Positions 52,710 through 62,104 of a stretch of DNA of 64,000 nt are shown here, in pieces; the first letter of the stretch is position 1, and each line of letters opens with the position of its first letter. Position numbers and translations under genes: made by a program. The stretch is from Nonomuraea sp. SBT364. GTDB taxonomy: Bacteria; Actinomycetota; Actinomycetes; Streptosporangiales; Streptosporangiaceae. Under the pieces are notes generated by a model. That model saw only the letters and a program-made list of their open reading frames with translations, did no database searches and was not told the origin of the DNA. The stretch covers positions 1 through 64,000 of the forward strand of contig NZ_LAVL01000039.1 of assembly GCF_001083785.1 (NCBI RefSeq), given 5' to 3'.

Positions 52710-53962
52710 GAGCCGGACTGCGAGCGCTCACCTCCAGGGGGCGCTCGTTCCTGGCCTCGGGGATCGCCGCGCTGGTGATGGCGTTCCTGCTGGGCGAGAA
52801 CGACCTGTTCAGGATCGGCGTGCTGGTGACGGCGCTGCCGCTGCTGGCGGCCCTGGTGGTGGCGCGCACCCGCTACCGGCTGAGCTGCGCCCGGCGGCTG
52901 GACCCGTCCCGCGCGGAGGCCGGCGGCGAGGCCACCGTGACCCTGCGCCTGGAGAACGTGACCAGGCTGCCGACCGGGCTGCTGCTGATCGAGGACACCG
53001 TCCCGTACGCGCTGGGCGTGCGGCCCAGGTTCGTGCTGGACCGGGTGGAGGCGCGCGGCATCCGGGAGATCGACTACAAGGTCCGCTCGGATCTGCGCGG
53101 CCGCTACCCGATCGGGCCGCTGTCGGTGCGCATCGCCGACCCGTTCGGGCTGGTGGAGCTGACCAGGGCGTTCACGATCACCGACACGCTGGTGGTCACG
53201 CCGCAGGTGGTGGCGCTGCCGCACGTGCGCCTGTCTGGCGAGTGGACCGGTGGCGGCGACAGCCGCACCCGCAGCGTGGCGGCGGCGGGCGACGACGACG
53301 TCGCCCCGCGCGAGTACCGGCAGGGCGACGACCTGCGGCGGGTGCACTGGCGCTCGACCGCCCGCCACGGCGAGCTGATGGTGCGGCGTGAGGAGCAGCA
53401 GTGGCAGAGCCGAGGCGCGCTCCTGCTCGACACCCGGCGCTTCGCCCACCGCGGCGAGGGCCCGCGCTCCTCCTTCGAGGTGGCCGCGGCGGCGGCGGCC
53501 TCGATCGGCGTGCACCTGGCCCGTGAGGGGCTCGGCCTGCGGCTGGTCACCGACCAGGGTGCCGAGCACCTGACGGACACCGGGCTGAGCTGGTCGCTGC
53601 TGGACACGCTGGCGATGGTGCGCGGCAGCTCCGCCAGGTCGCTGGAGATGGGCGTCTCGGCGCTGCGTCAGGGCGGCGGTGACGGGCTGATCGTGGCCGT
53701 GCTCGGCGCGCTCGACGCCGACGAGGCCCGCGAGCTGGCCAGACTGCGGCACAGCGGCATCACCGGAGTGGCGGTGCTGCTCGACGTGGGCACGTGGGAC
53801 GGCGGCGACCCCGGCTCGACGGAGAACTACGACGCCGTGCAGACCGTGCTGGCCGGCTACGGCTGGCGGATCGTCCGGCTGCCCGCGGGCGTCTCGATCG
53901 CCTCGGTCTGGCAGGACGCCGCCAGCCGCGGCAGGTACGTGCTCAGCGGAGGTTCGGCATGA
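52706..53962 (+). CDS. DUF58 domain protein (von Willebrand A-like, MoxR-associated)
   Basis: A 418-residue membrane-anchored protein. Two hydrophobic segments near the N-terminus (about 17-52) are followed by a beta-rich region and the DUF58 signature PREYRQGDDLRRVHWRSTARHGELMVRREEQ at about 207-238. A von Willebrand-A-like half follows. The family always travels with MoxR and transglutaminase-like proteins, probably as a metal-dependent assembly or sensing module, but its function is not established. It starts with GTG 52706, overlapping the moxR stop, and overlaps the next gene by four bases (ATGA). Confidence 0.88.
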
Positions 53963-56379
53963 GGCTTTCTGTGGCGTCCGCCGTGGCGACGTTCGCCGCG
54001 GCGATTCTGCTCTATCCGCTCTTCGAGGGCGGCTACTGGTTCTGGGCGTCGCTGGGCGCGGTGCTGGCCGTGATGGCGGCCAGCCTGCTGAGCGGGCGGC
54101 TGTCGCTGCCCGCGTGGGCGGCGCCGCTGGTGAGCCTGGCCGGGCTCGGCGTCTACCTCACGGTGTCCTTCTCCGCCGAGGAGGCGTGGGCGCTGGTCGT
54201 GCCCACCAAGGCGTCGCTGCTGGAGCTGGCCGATCTGCTGACCACCGGGTGGGCCGACATCCAGCGGTTCGCCGCGCCGGTGCCGGCCAACGAGGCCATC
54301 TCCCTGCTGACCGCCGGTGGCGTGGGCCTGATCGCGGTCATCGTCGACCTGTTCGCCACCCGGCTGCGGCGCGCGGCGCTGTCGGGGCTGCCGCTGCTGG
54401 CCCTGGCCACGGTGCCGGCCACGATCCTGGCCGACCCGATCAGCTGGCCCGCCTTCATCGTCGCGGCGCTCGGCTTCACCGCCCTGCTGATCGCCGACGG
54501 CCGCGAGCGGGTGGGCCACTGGGGCCGGGCGGTGCTGGTGCGCCGGACCCGCGCGGCCCAGCAGGCGCCGCGGGCCGGCCAGGCCGACACGAGCGGGCTG
54601 CGCCTGTCGGGCAAGCGCATCGGCTTCGCGGCGATCGCGCTGGCGGTGGTGCTGCCCGCGGCGCTGCCGGCGATGGAACCGGTCTCCTTCTTCACCTTCG
54701 GCGTGGGCGGCAGCGGCTCCGGGCGGGGCAACTCGATCAGCATCCCGGACCCGATCGCGGACCTGAAGGGCCGGTTGGAGCTGCCGGAGCGGCGCACCGT
54801 CCTGACCTACACCAACAACGACAGCAAACCGCGCTACCTGCGCATCTACGCGCTCGACACGTTCGACGGCGAGCAGTTCGGGATGACCCAGCCGCAGGGC
54901 TCGCCCGACAACCGGACGGACAACGGCCCGCTGCCCCCGCCCCCCGGCCTCGGGCAGAACGTGAAGGTGACGGACGTCAGCACCAGGATCGCGATGAGCG
55001 AGGAGATCTCCAAGCTGGCCTTCCTGCCGTTGCCGTACCCGCCGAAGGCGATCGAGGTGGACGGCGACTGGCGGGCGGACGTCAGCACGCTGATGGTCTT
55101 CTCCACCCGCGAGGAGGCGGCCGGGCTCGAGTACCAGGTCGTGTCGAGCGAGCCGCAGGTCACCTCGGAGCTGCTCGACTCGCTCCCGTCCAGCCGCGAG
55201 GGGGCCGACCCCCGCTACCTGCGGCTGCCGGAGAACCTGCCGCTGGAGATCAGGGAGCTGGCCTTCCGGGAGACGCGGGACGCCGAGACGAGCTATCAGG
55301 CGGCGGCGAAGCTCCAGGAGTTCTTCACCAGGACCGGCGGGTTCGTCTACAGCCTCAGGACGCAGGGGCACAGCAACTCGGCGCTGCAGGACTTCCTGCT
55401 GGCCAGCCGGGCGGGCTACTGCGAGCAGTTCGCGGCCTCGATGGCGCTGCTGGCCAGGATCGTCGGCATCCCGTCGCGGGTGGCGATCGGCTACACGGGC
55501 GGCACGCAGATCGGCGGCCAGTGGACGGTGGCGACGAACGACTCCCACGCCTGGCCCGAGCTGTACTTCGAGGGCGTGGGCTGGCTGCCGTTCGAGCCGA
55601 CGCCGTCGGGCTCGGCCGGGCAGGGCAGCGCCCGGGTGCCCGCGTACACGATCCCGCAGACGCCGTCGAGCAGCAGCGCCGAGGAGCCGACGCCGGGCTC
55701 GACCGGCAGCGCCGACAGCGAGGCGCTGGGCCCGCAGAACCGCCAGAACCCGCGCCAGCTCGACCGTGAGGCGGAGCTGCTGGCCAACGGCGGGCTGCCC
55801 GCCGAGGAGTCGACCCCGCTGATCGCGCAGATCGGCCTCGGCGCGGGCCTGCTCCTGCTGGTGCTGCTCATCCCGGCCGCGGTGCGGCTGTTCACCCGCA
55901 GCAGGCGGGTGCGCGCGCTGGGCTGGAAGGTGACGCGGCCTGCGGACGAGGTGACGGCCAGGGTCGCGGCGGGCCGCCATCCCGCGGTCGCGGCCGTCTG
56001 GGCGGAGCTGGACGACGCGCTGTGCGACTACGGGATGGCGCGCCTGCCCAGCGAGACGCCGCGCGCGCTGGCACGGCGGCTGACGGAGCAGTACGAGTTC
56101 GACTCCGAGGCGGCGGCGTCGATCGCGGCGATCGCCTCGACGGTGGAGCGGGTGCTGTACGCCAGGGATCCGGGCGAGATCGCGCCGATGGGCAAGGACC
56201 TGCGGCGGGTGCGTCAGGCGCTGGCGGCGACCGTGTCGCGGGCCAGGCGGGTGCGGGCGGTGCTGCTGCCCCCGTCGACGATGCGCCGGCTACGGGCCGT
56301 GGGCGAGGGACTGCTCGACGGGTTCGACCGGCTGGAGAACATCAGGCTGCGCAGGACGGCATCGCAGAAGGGCACGTGA
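53959..56379 (+). CDS. TgpA-like transglutaminase-fold membrane protein (DUF3488)
   Basis: An 806-residue protein with about six to seven N-terminal helices (to about residue 235, the DUF3488/TgpA_N region) and a large extracytoplasmic part with a transglutaminase core. The Cys is in RAGYCEQFA (Cys488), the His in NDSHAWPE (His530), and the third position is Glu546 in PFEPTP, where TgpA of Pseudomonas has Asp. A late membrane helix (about 628-648) and a cytoplasmic C-terminal DUF4129-like segment complete it. It is the last gene of the moxR-DUF58-tgpA operon and ends at the bidirectional terminator. It may cross-link or cut wall-associated peptides, which is an inference. Confidence 0.87.
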   Translation: MRLSVASAVATFAAAILLYPLFEGGYWFWASLGAVLAVMAASLLSGRLSLPAWAAPLVSLAGLGVYLTVSFSAEEAWALVVPTKASLLELADLLTTGWADIQRFAAPVPANEAISLLTAGGVGLIAVIVDLFATRLRRAALSGLPLLALATVPATILADPISWPAFIVAALGFTALLIADGRERVGHWGRAVLVRRTRAAQQAPRAGQADTSGLRLSGKRIGFAAIALAVVLPAALPAMEPVSFFTFGVGGSGSGRGNSISIPDPIADLKGRLELPERRTVLTYTNNDSKPRYLRIYALDTFDGEQFGMTQPQGSPDNRTDNGPLPPPPGLGQNVKVTDVSTRIAMSEEISKLAFLPLPYPPKAIEVDGDWRADVSTLMVFSTREEAAGLEYQVVSSEPQVTSELLDSLPSSREGADPRYLRLPENLPLEIRELAFRETRDAETSYQAAAKLQEFFTRTGGFVYSLRTQGHSNSALQDFLLASRAGYCEQFAASMALLARIVGIPSRVAIGYTGGTQIGGQWTVATNDSHAWPELYFEGVGWLPFEPTPSGSAGQGSARVPAYTIPQTPSSSSAEEPTPGSTGSADSEALGPQNRQNPRQLDREAELLANGGLPAEESTPLIAQIGLGAGLLLLVLLIPAAVRLFTRSRRVRALGWKVTRPADEVTARVAAGRHPAVAAVWAELDDALCDYGMARLPSETPRALARRLTEQYEFDSEAAASIAAIASTVERVLYARDPGEIAPMGKDLRRVRQALAATVSRARRVRAVLLPPSTMRRLRAVGEGLLDGFDRLENIRLRRTASQKGT

Positions 56380-56387
56380 CGAAACGG

Positions 56388-56432
56388 CCGGACGTGCGGC
56401 CGCTCCCCGGAAGGGGGCGGCCGCACGTCCGG
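56388..56432. terminator. Bidirectional terminator between tgpA-like and DUF3040 genes
   Basis: CCGGACGTGCGGCCGC pairs perfectly with GCGGCCGCACGTCCGG, a 16-pair stem around a 13-base loop, placed between convergent genes. It is the strongest perfect stem in the window. Confidence 0.85.
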
Positions 56433-56450
56433 TTCACGGGCAGGTGAGGC

Positions 56451-56849
56451 TCAGCGCTCGTCGTGACGGCGGCGCCAGCGCTCCTCCATGCGTTCCATGA
56501 AGGTCCCCCGGTTTCCCCGGCGGGCCTGTTTGCCCGGAGCGGGGGCGCCGGGCGCGGGGGCGGAATCGCCGCCGAACCCGTTCATGCGTTTCCAACTGGA
56601 CAGACCCCACAGACACGCGGCGAGCATGACCACGAAACCGCCGACGCCGAGCGGGATCAAGTTGATCACCACGCCGACCATCAGCAGGACGACACCGAGA
56701 GCAAAGCCGACGGAGGCTTTGATCAGGCGACGCCTGTAATGGCTGCGCGGGTCACTGATCCTTACGGTGTTGGCCCACTTCGGGTCCTCGGCGTAGAGGG
56801 CCTGCTCGATCTGGTCGAGCAAGCGCTGCTCGTGCTCAGAGAGCGGCAC
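56451..56849 (-). CDS. DUF3040 membrane protein
   Basis: A 132-residue protein. The start MPLSEHEQRLLDQIEQAL matches the DUF3040 family of actinobacteria. A cytoplasmic N-terminal helix and YRRRLIKAS segment are followed by two membrane helices (about 51-69 and 73-92) and an Arg/Gly/Pro tail ending RRRHDER. Function is unknown. It starts with GTG 56849 behind GGGAGG. Upstream in-frame codons would add an unrelated N-terminus. Streptomyces also carries DUF3040 genes near dinB and the division cluster. Confidence 0.86.
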   Translation of the reverse strand: MPLSEHEQRLLDQIEQALYAEDPKWANTVRISDPRSHYRRRLIKASVGFALGVVLLMVGVVINLIPLGVGGFVVMLAACLWGLSSWKRMNGFGGDSAPAPGAPAPGKQARRGNRGTFMERMEERWRRRHDER

Positions 56850-57051
56850 GGCGCCTCCCAAGGACGGCCCCTGGACGGGGAAGACGGCAACGGACGACAC
56901 GGGGTGTCCGAACCTCGCGGTCGGTTATCCCCAGAATACGAGGCTGTAGACGTAGGCGAAAGCAAACGTCCAACGCAGACCAAACCGGAGGTGACGTCAT
57001 GGCTTCATTCTGCGCCATATCGCACTCCTCCCCCGAAGTCGTGACATCTCC

Positions 57052-58293
57052 TCACGCCTCCATTTCATCAAGTCTGCCCCGAACAAGCGAAGCGGGGAGC
57101 ACCGCATCGGGGCCGAATCTCCGCGTGGCCCGGTCCATGGCCTGTTCGGCCTCGCGCCAGCCGGTCTCCCGCTCCCCCAGGCTGAGCTGGCGCGTTGCCG
57201 AATCCGCCGGACGCAGGCCCTCCATCCGGACCCCGACGAGGCGCAGCCGCACCCGCTCCAGACCTGCCGCCCGGAACAGCTCGCACGCTGTGGCGTAAAT
57301 CTCCTGGGCGACGTCGGTCGGCTCCTTGAGAGTCCGGGACCGGCTGATCGTGGAGAAGTCGGCTCGGCGCAGCTTCACACTTACAGTCCTGCCCACGTGT
57401 CCCGCCTTACGCATCCTGGCGGCGACGCGTTCGGACAGTCGTAGCAGCTCACGCCTGATCACCTCGGGGTCGTCGACGTCGGCGGCGAAGGTCTCCTCGT
57501 TGCCGATGCTCTTGTCGGGGACGTGCGCGGTCACCGGCCGCTCGTCGCGGCCCCACGCCAGCGCCGCCAGGTGCCCGCCGGACGCCTGGCCGAGCTCGCG
57601 CTGGAGCGTGGCCGCCGGCACCCTGGCCAGGTCGCCGACGGTGCGGATGCCGAGGCGGACCAGCGACTGCTCGGTGCGCTCGCCCACGCCCCACAGCGCC
57701 GAGACGGGCAGCGGGTGCAGGAAGGCCACGACGTCGTCGGGCGGCACCACCAGCATGCCGTCCGGCTTGCACTGCTTTGAGGCGAGTTTGGCGATGAATT
57801 TGCTGGCGGCGACGCCCACGGAGCACGTGATGCCGTAGCGCTCCAGGACCTCGGCCCTGATCCCGGCGGCGATCACGGCGGGCGAGCCCAGCCTGCGCCG
57901 GGCGCCGGCCACGTCGAGGAACGCCTCGTCGGAGGCGATCGGCTCGACCAGCGGCGTGATCGCGTGGAAGATCTCCATCACCCCCTTGGAGACCTCGGAG
58001 TATTTGCCGTGGCTGGGCGGGATGATCGTGGCCTGCGGGCACAGCCGGCGCGCCCGGCTCATCGGCATCGCCGAGTGCACGCCCTGCGCCCTGGCCTCGT
58101 AGGTGGCGCTCAGCACCACGCCCCGGCCGGCGGGCGAGCCCACGATCACCGGCCGGCCCCGCAGCTCCGGCCGCTCCAGAAGCTCGACGCTGGCGAAGAA
58201 GGCGTCCATGTCGACGTGCAGGATCGGGCAGCCGCTGTCGTCGCCCCCGGTCTGTGGAGCGGGGCCGATGCCGGTGATCTGCTTGCGAGACAC
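57052..58293 (-). CDS. dinB: DNA polymerase IV (Y family)
   Basis: A 413-residue translesion polymerase. The first 20 residues are extra. The catalytic palm has Asp28 in HVDMDAFFASVE and Asp122-Glu123 in SDEAFLDV. The fingers (GSPAGRGVVLSATYEARAQGVHSAMPM) and the helix-hairpin-helix thumb (GIRTVGDLARVPAATLQREL) are complete. The little-finger domain runs from about residue 250 to 360. A short C-terminal tail follows. Start GTG 58293. No LexA box is evident upstream in the 27-bp gap. Confidence 0.93.
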   Translation of the reverse strand: MSRKQITGIGPAPQTGGDDSGCPILHVDMDAFFASVELLERPELRGRPVIVGSPAGRGVVLSATYEARAQGVHSAMPMSRARRLCPQATIIPPSHGKYSEVSKGVMEIFHAITPLVEPIASDEAFLDVAGARRRLGSPAVIAAGIRAEVLERYGITCSVGVAASKFIAKLASKQCKPDGMLVVPPDDVVAFLHPLPVSALWGVGERTEQSLVRLGIRTVGDLARVPAATLQRELGQASGGHLAALAWGRDERPVTAHVPDKSIGNEETFAADVDDPEVIRRELLRLSERVAARMRKAGHVGRTVSVKLRRADFSTISRSRTLKEPTDVAQEIYATACELFRAAGLERVRLRLVGVRMEGLRPADSATRQLSLGERETGWREAEQAMDRATRRFGPDAVLPASLVRGRLDEMEA

Positions 58294-58320
58294 GCCGCCG
58301 AGTCTATCCGAACACGCGTT

Positions 58321-59079
58321 CTACGCCGATGCCTTGTGGCCCAGCACGTGGACCTGCGTCGCGATGTCGCGCAGCACCGGATGGGCGGAGGCGGCCTGCT
58401 CCAGCGCCACCAGGGCCTCGGCGGCCCCCGGCTCGCCGTCGACCAGCCGGCTGGGCACCAGGTCGGCGAAGACCCGCACCCCGTGCACCGCCCCGGGCCG
58501 GAACCCGGCCGCGGCCAGCAGCCCGGTGAGGGTCTCACCGGTGAAGCGGCGCGGCGTGGGGTCGCGGTCGCCCCAGCTCCCTCTCGGGTCGCTCAACGCC
58601 GCCCTGGCCTCGTCGAACTGCCCGGCCAGCGCCCGGTGGATGGCACTGGCGACCGGGTTGGCGGCCAGCACGCTCACCGCGCCGCCCCCGCGCAGCAGCC
58701 CGGCCATCGCGGCCAGCGCGCCGACGGGGTCGTCCACGTATTCGAGCACGCTGTGGCACAGCACCAGGTCGGCGCTGTCACGGCTGAGCAGGTCGCCCAG
58801 GTCGGCGGCGTCGCCCTGCAGCCCGCGCACGCCCACGCCGCGCTCCTTCGCCCGGCGCTCCAGCGCGGCCAGCGAGTCGGGGCTGGGATCGACGACGGTC
58901 ACGGTGTGGCCCAGCGCGGCCAGCGGCACGGCGAAACCTCCGGTGCCGCCCCCGGCGTCGACGATGTCGAGCGCCTCGCGCCCGGTGGCGGCTGCCAGCT
59001 CGGCCAGCACCGCCCGTAGCGCGTCCCAGACGACGGCGGTCCGCACCGCCGGGGCCTTCGTGACGCCTTCAGCACGCAA
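58321..59079 (-). CDS. Class I SAM-dependent methyltransferase
   Basis: A 252-residue methyltransferase with motif I IVDAGGGTGGFAVPLA (about 36-51), the acidic strand VTVVDPSPDSL and the post-I region DLVLCHSVLEYV. It resembles CmoM/SmtA-like tRNA methyltransferases and many small-molecule enzymes. The target is unknown. The start is TTG 59079, because GGAGG lies seven bases upstream and homologues usually start nearby. In-frame sequence further upstream is repeat-coded and unlikely to be translated. It follows dinB on the same strand and is divergent from the tetR/mfs unit. Confidence 0.8.
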   Translation of the reverse strand: MRAEGVTKAPAVRTAVVWDALRAVLAELAAATGREALDIVDAGGGTGGFAVPLAALGHTVTVVDPSPDSLAALERRAKERGVGVRGLQGDAADLGDLLSRDSADLVLCHSVLEYVDDPVGALAAMAGLLRGGGAVSVLAANPVASAIHRALAGQFDEARAALSDPRGSWGDRDPTPRRFTGETLTGLLAAAGFRPGAVHGVRVFADLVPSRLVDGEPGAAEALVALEQAASAHPVLRDIATQVHVLGHKASA

Positions 59080-59152
59080 CGTCGAGCCTCCCTCTTTCCG
59101 CCGACCCGCCCAGCCTACGCCGTACGGACCACGTTCCGCTCCCCCGCTTTCC

Positions 59153-59228
59153 CGTACGGCACACGCCCGGCGCCCCGGTCCTTCGCGTACGGCACACGCC
59201 CGGCGCCCCGGTCCTTCGCGTACGGCAC
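59153..59228. repeat. 33-bp tandem repeat in a divergent intergenic region
   Basis: Two identical 33-base units (59153-59185 and 59186-59218) and a 10-base partial unit share CGTACGGCAC. The repeats lie about 75 bases upstream of the methyltransferase start and about 70 bases before the -35 of the tetR promoter. A related CGTACGG occurs at 59121. Confidence 0.88.
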
Positions 59229-59294
59229 TCTTACTCCTCCCCAGCCCTGTTGTACGGCATGGGTGTGATTTGGCGTACTTCGCATCATGAAAGA

Positions 59295-59324
59295 TTGCAG
59301 ATCCTGAAATTTCTTCCCTACCCT
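59295..59324 (+). promoter_or_regulatory. Promoter of tetR (leaderless)
   Basis: TTGCAG (-35) and TACCCT (-10) are 18 bases apart, and seven bases after TACCCT is GTG 59332. Transcription should start on or next to the start codon. The promoter is in an unusually AT-rich stretch. Confidence 0.6.
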
Positions 59325-59331
59325 GTTCGTT

Positions 59332-59934
59332 GTGACCACCGTGGACAGCAACGAAGAGCTCGGGCGGAGGGACCGCAAGAAGCTCGAGACCCGCGCGGCG
59401 CTGGAGCGCGCCGCTCTGACGCTGGTCGCCGAGCGCGGCCTCGCCGGGGTCACGGTGGAGGACATCGCGGAGGCGGTGGACGTCTCCTCGCGCACGTTCT
59501 TCAACTACTTCCCCTCCAAGGAAGACGCCCTCATCGGCCGGAACCGGATGGTCGGCGCCGAGCTCAAGGAAAGGCTGGCCGGCGTCCCCTCCGGGGTGCC
59601 CGCGCTCGACGCGCTGCGCCTGGTGCTGCGCGAGCAGGCCGTGCAGGTGCAGGACCAGCGCGAATGGTGGATGCTGCGGCTGAAGGTGCTCGAACAGAAC
59701 CCCTCGCTCCTGCCGCACCTCATCTCCGGCGGCGTCGAGACCGAGCTCTTGCTGACCGGCCTGATCGCCGAACGGGTCGGCGACGACGGCTACGCCCACC
59801 TCGTGACGGCCGTCTCCCTGGCGGCCTTCCGGGCCACGATGATGCGCTGGAGCTCCGGTGACGGCGTCCCCAAGCTGGTCGTGCTGCTCGACGAGGCCTT
59901 CGCCCGGCTGGCCGACGGCCTGTCCACTCCCTGA
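59332..59934 (+). CDS. TetR-family transcriptional regulator of the adjacent MFS exporter
   Basis: A 200-residue TetR regulator. Residues about 22-68 hold the helix-turn-helix (TLVAERGLAGVTVEDIAEAV, then VSSRTFFNYFPSKEDAL). The rest is helical. It starts with GTG 59332 directly after a promoter, so it is probably leaderless. It lies 65 bases before the exporter gene on the same strand. The pair matches the common layout in which a TetR repressor controls a drug efflux pump. Confidence 0.88.
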   Translation: MTTVDSNEELGRRDRKKLETRAALERAALTLVAERGLAGVTVEDIAEAVDVSSRTFFNYFPSKEDALIGRNRMVGAELKERLAGVPSGVPALDALRLVLREQAVQVQDQREWWMLRLKVLEQNPSLLPHLISGGVETELLLTGLIAERVGDDGYAHLVTAVSLAAFRATMMRWSSGDGVPKLVVLLDEAFARLADGLSTP

Positions 59935-59999
59935 CCCCCGCCCGTTGACACCGCGCGACGCCCGACCCGGGTGCCGCGCGTCCCTGCCTGAGAGGAAAC

Positions 60000-61583
60000 A
60001 TGACAACGACCAGCGCGCAGCCCGGTCCTGAGGCCGCGCCCGCCGAGCGCACTTCCCGGCGCAAGGTCCTGCAGGCGCTATCCGGGCTGATGGTGGGCAT
60101 GTTCGTGTCCATCCTGGCCTCGACCGTCGTGGCCAACGCCCTGCCACGCATCATCACCGACCTGAACGGCTCCCAGACCGTCTACACCTGGATCGTCACC
60201 TCCGAGCTGCTGGCCATGACGGCCACGGTGCCGCTCTGGGGGAAGATGGCCGACCTTTACAGCAAGAAGCTGCTCATCCAGCTCTCCCTGGGACTGTTCG
60301 TCGCGGGCTCGCTGATCGCGGGCCTGACGCCGAACGTGGAGATCCTCATCGTCAGCCGTGTCGTCCAGGGCATCGGCGCGGGCGGCATGACCGCGCTGTC
60401 CATGGTCGTGATGGCGGCCATGATCCCGCCGCGCGAGCTGGGCCGCTACGCCGGCATCTTCGGCGCCGTGTTCGGCATCGGCACGGTCGCCGGGCCGCTG
60501 ATCGGCGGCGTGCTCGTGGACACCTCCTGGCTCGGCTGGCGCTGGTGCTTCCTGTTCGGGGTGCCGTTCACGATCGTGGCCATCATCCTGCTGCAGCGCA
60601 CGCTCAACCTGCCGGTCGTGCGCAAGGACGTGAAGGTCGACTACCTGGGCGCGCTGCTCATCACCGTGGGCGTCTCCACGCTGCTCATCTGGTCGTCGCT
60701 GGCGGGCCACCAGTTCGCCTGGGGCTCCTGGTGGACGGTGGGCCTCGTGGGCGGCGGCGTGATCGTCCTGGCGCTGGCCGTCTGGGTGGAGTCGCGGGCG
60801 TCGGAGCCGATCATCCCGCTGTACCTCTTCCGCAACCGGACCGTCGCCCTGGCCACGGTGGCCAGCGTGCTGGTGGGTGTGGCGATGTTCGGCGGCACGG
60901 TGTTCCTGTCGCAGTACTTCCAGGTGGCGCTCGGCAAGTCGCCGACCGTCGCCGGCCTGATGAGCCTGCCGATGGTGTTCGGCCTGCTGATCTCCTCGAC
61001 CGTCGCGGGCCAGCTCATCACCAAGTGGGGCCGCTGGAAGGGCTTCCTGGTGGCCGGCGGCGTCACCATGCTCGCCGGCATGGGCCTGCTCAGCACCATC
61101 GACGGGCAGACCAGCACGGTGCTGCTCGGCGTCTACATGGCGGTGCTCGGCATCGGCGTCGGCATGCTCATGCAGAACCTGGTCCTGGCGGCCCAGAACG
61201 ACGTCGACGCGCACGACCTGGGCGTCACCACCTCGGCGCTGTCGTTCTTCCGCAGCATGGGCGGCACGATCGGCGTCAGCGCGCTGGGCGCGGTGCTCGC
61301 CAACCAGGTCACCTCGCAGCTGACCGAGCGGCTCGGCCCGCTCGCAGCGGGCGGCGGTGGCGGTGGCGAGGCGGCCGTCCCGGACATCTCCACGCTGCCG
61401 GCGCCGGTGGTGCGGATCATCCAGGACGTGTACGCGACGGCCACCGCCGACCTGTTCCTCATCGGGGTGCCGCTGACGGCGCTGGCCCTGGTGGCGGTGC
61501 TGTTCATCAAGGAGAAGCCGCTGAACGACCTGTCGGGCGAGGAGCGCCTGGCGCAGGAGCGGGCGGTGGCCTCCAGCCACTGA
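60000..61583 (+). CDS. MFS multidrug efflux transporter (DHA2/EmrB-QacA type)
   Basis: A 527-residue, 14-helix major facilitator exporter. The family A motif GKMADLYSKK (helix 2-3 loop) and motif C in the GIGTVAGPLIGGVL helix are clear. A Gly-rich loop (AAGGGGGGEA, about residue 447) precedes the last helix. It uses proton motive force to expel drugs or metabolites. GAGAGG stands five bases before ATG. It is controlled, by inference, by the TetR protein upstream. The substrate is unknown. Confidence 0.92.
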   Translation: MTTTSAQPGPEAAPAERTSRRKVLQALSGLMVGMFVSILASTVVANALPRIITDLNGSQTVYTWIVTSELLAMTATVPLWGKMADLYSKKLLIQLSLGLFVAGSLIAGLTPNVEILIVSRVVQGIGAGGMTALSMVVMAAMIPPRELGRYAGIFGAVFGIGTVAGPLIGGVLVDTSWLGWRWCFLFGVPFTIVAIILLQRTLNLPVVRKDVKVDYLGALLITVGVSTLLIWSSLAGHQFAWGSWWTVGLVGGGVIVLALAVWVESRASEPIIPLYLFRNRTVALATVASVLVGVAMFGGTVFLSQYFQVALGKSPTVAGLMSLPMVFGLLISSTVAGQLITKWGRWKGFLVAGGVTMLAGMGLLSTIDGQTSTVLLGVYMAVLGIGVGMLMQNLVLAAQNDVDAHDLGVTTSALSFFRSMGGTIGVSALGAVLANQVTSQLTERLGPLAAGGGGGGEAAVPDISTLPAPVVRIIQDVYATATADLFLIGVPLTALALVAVLFIKEKPLNDLSGEERLAQERAVASSH

Positions 61584-61631
61584 CCGGCCACTCCGAACCG
61601 CCGCTGAACGGCGACCGATCCTCAGGTCGCG

Positions 61632-61663
61632 GGCCGCGTCCAGCCTTCGGGCCGGACGCGGCC
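61632..61663. terminator. Bidirectional terminator between the exporter and nusB
   Basis: GGCCGCGTCC pairs with GGACGCGGCC around a 12-base loop, between the convergent exporter and nusB genes. Confidence 0.7.
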
Positions 61664-61692
61664 TTCGCCGTCTTGACGGGGGGACGCTCCCG

Positions 61693-62103
61693 CTAGAGCG
61701 TCAGGCTGGGCTTGAGCTGCTTGAAGCGGGCCAGCAGCCCGTTGATGAACTGCGGGGACTCGTCCGTCGACAGCTCACCGGCCAGGTGCACCCACTCGCT
61801 GATGACGACGCCCTCGGGGACGTCGGGCATCCACAGGAGCTCGTAGGTGCCGCCGCGCAGCAGGTTGCGGTCGACGGCGGGCATGCGGTCGAGGGTCCAG
61901 CCCTCGGAGTAGGTGGTGATGAGCTCGTCGATGCGGGCGCGGTGCCGCGCCACGCCTTCGACGATGGCCGAGGTGTACTCGTTCACCGGGGGGTCGCGCC
62001 GCTCGACCCGCTCGGCGAGGATCTTGAGCGGGTCCTCGGTGCGCAGCTCGGCCTCGAACAGGATGTCGAGGGCGCGCCGGCGTGCTTTGCCTCGTGCCGA
62101 CAC
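61693..62103 (-). CDS. nusB: Transcription antitermination factor NusB
   Basis: A 136-residue all-helical protein. It has the family patterns ARRRALDILFEAELR at the start, then ITTYSEGWTLDRMPAVDRNLLRGGTYELL, PEGVVISEWVHLAGELSTDESPQFINGLL. With NusE (S10) it binds boxA RNA of rRNA leaders and prevents early termination. It starts with GTG 62103, one base after the efp stop, so the two are coupled. Confidence 0.95.
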   Translation of the reverse strand: MSARGKARRRALDILFEAELRTEDPLKILAERVERRDPPVNEYTSAIVEGVARHRARIDELITTYSEGWTLDRMPAVDRNLLRGGTYELLWMPDVPEGVVISEWVHLAGELSTDESPQFINGLLARFKQLKPSLTL

Positions 62104-62104
62104 C

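Noticed and set aside
56836-57018. Minus-strand 60-codon frame MAQNEAMTSPP between dinB and the DUF3040 gene, with GGGGGAGG upstream
   Set aside because: No family resemblance, and its end overlaps the DUF3040 start in another frame. Could be a decayed or leader frame, but evidence is too thin for a gene call.
56999-57298. Plus-strand frame of 99 codons with a good GGAGG site, antisense to dinB
   Set aside because: Most of it is the reverse of conserved dinB sequence and its composition (Ser/Arg/Thr) is typical of shadow frames. The ribosome site is likely chance.
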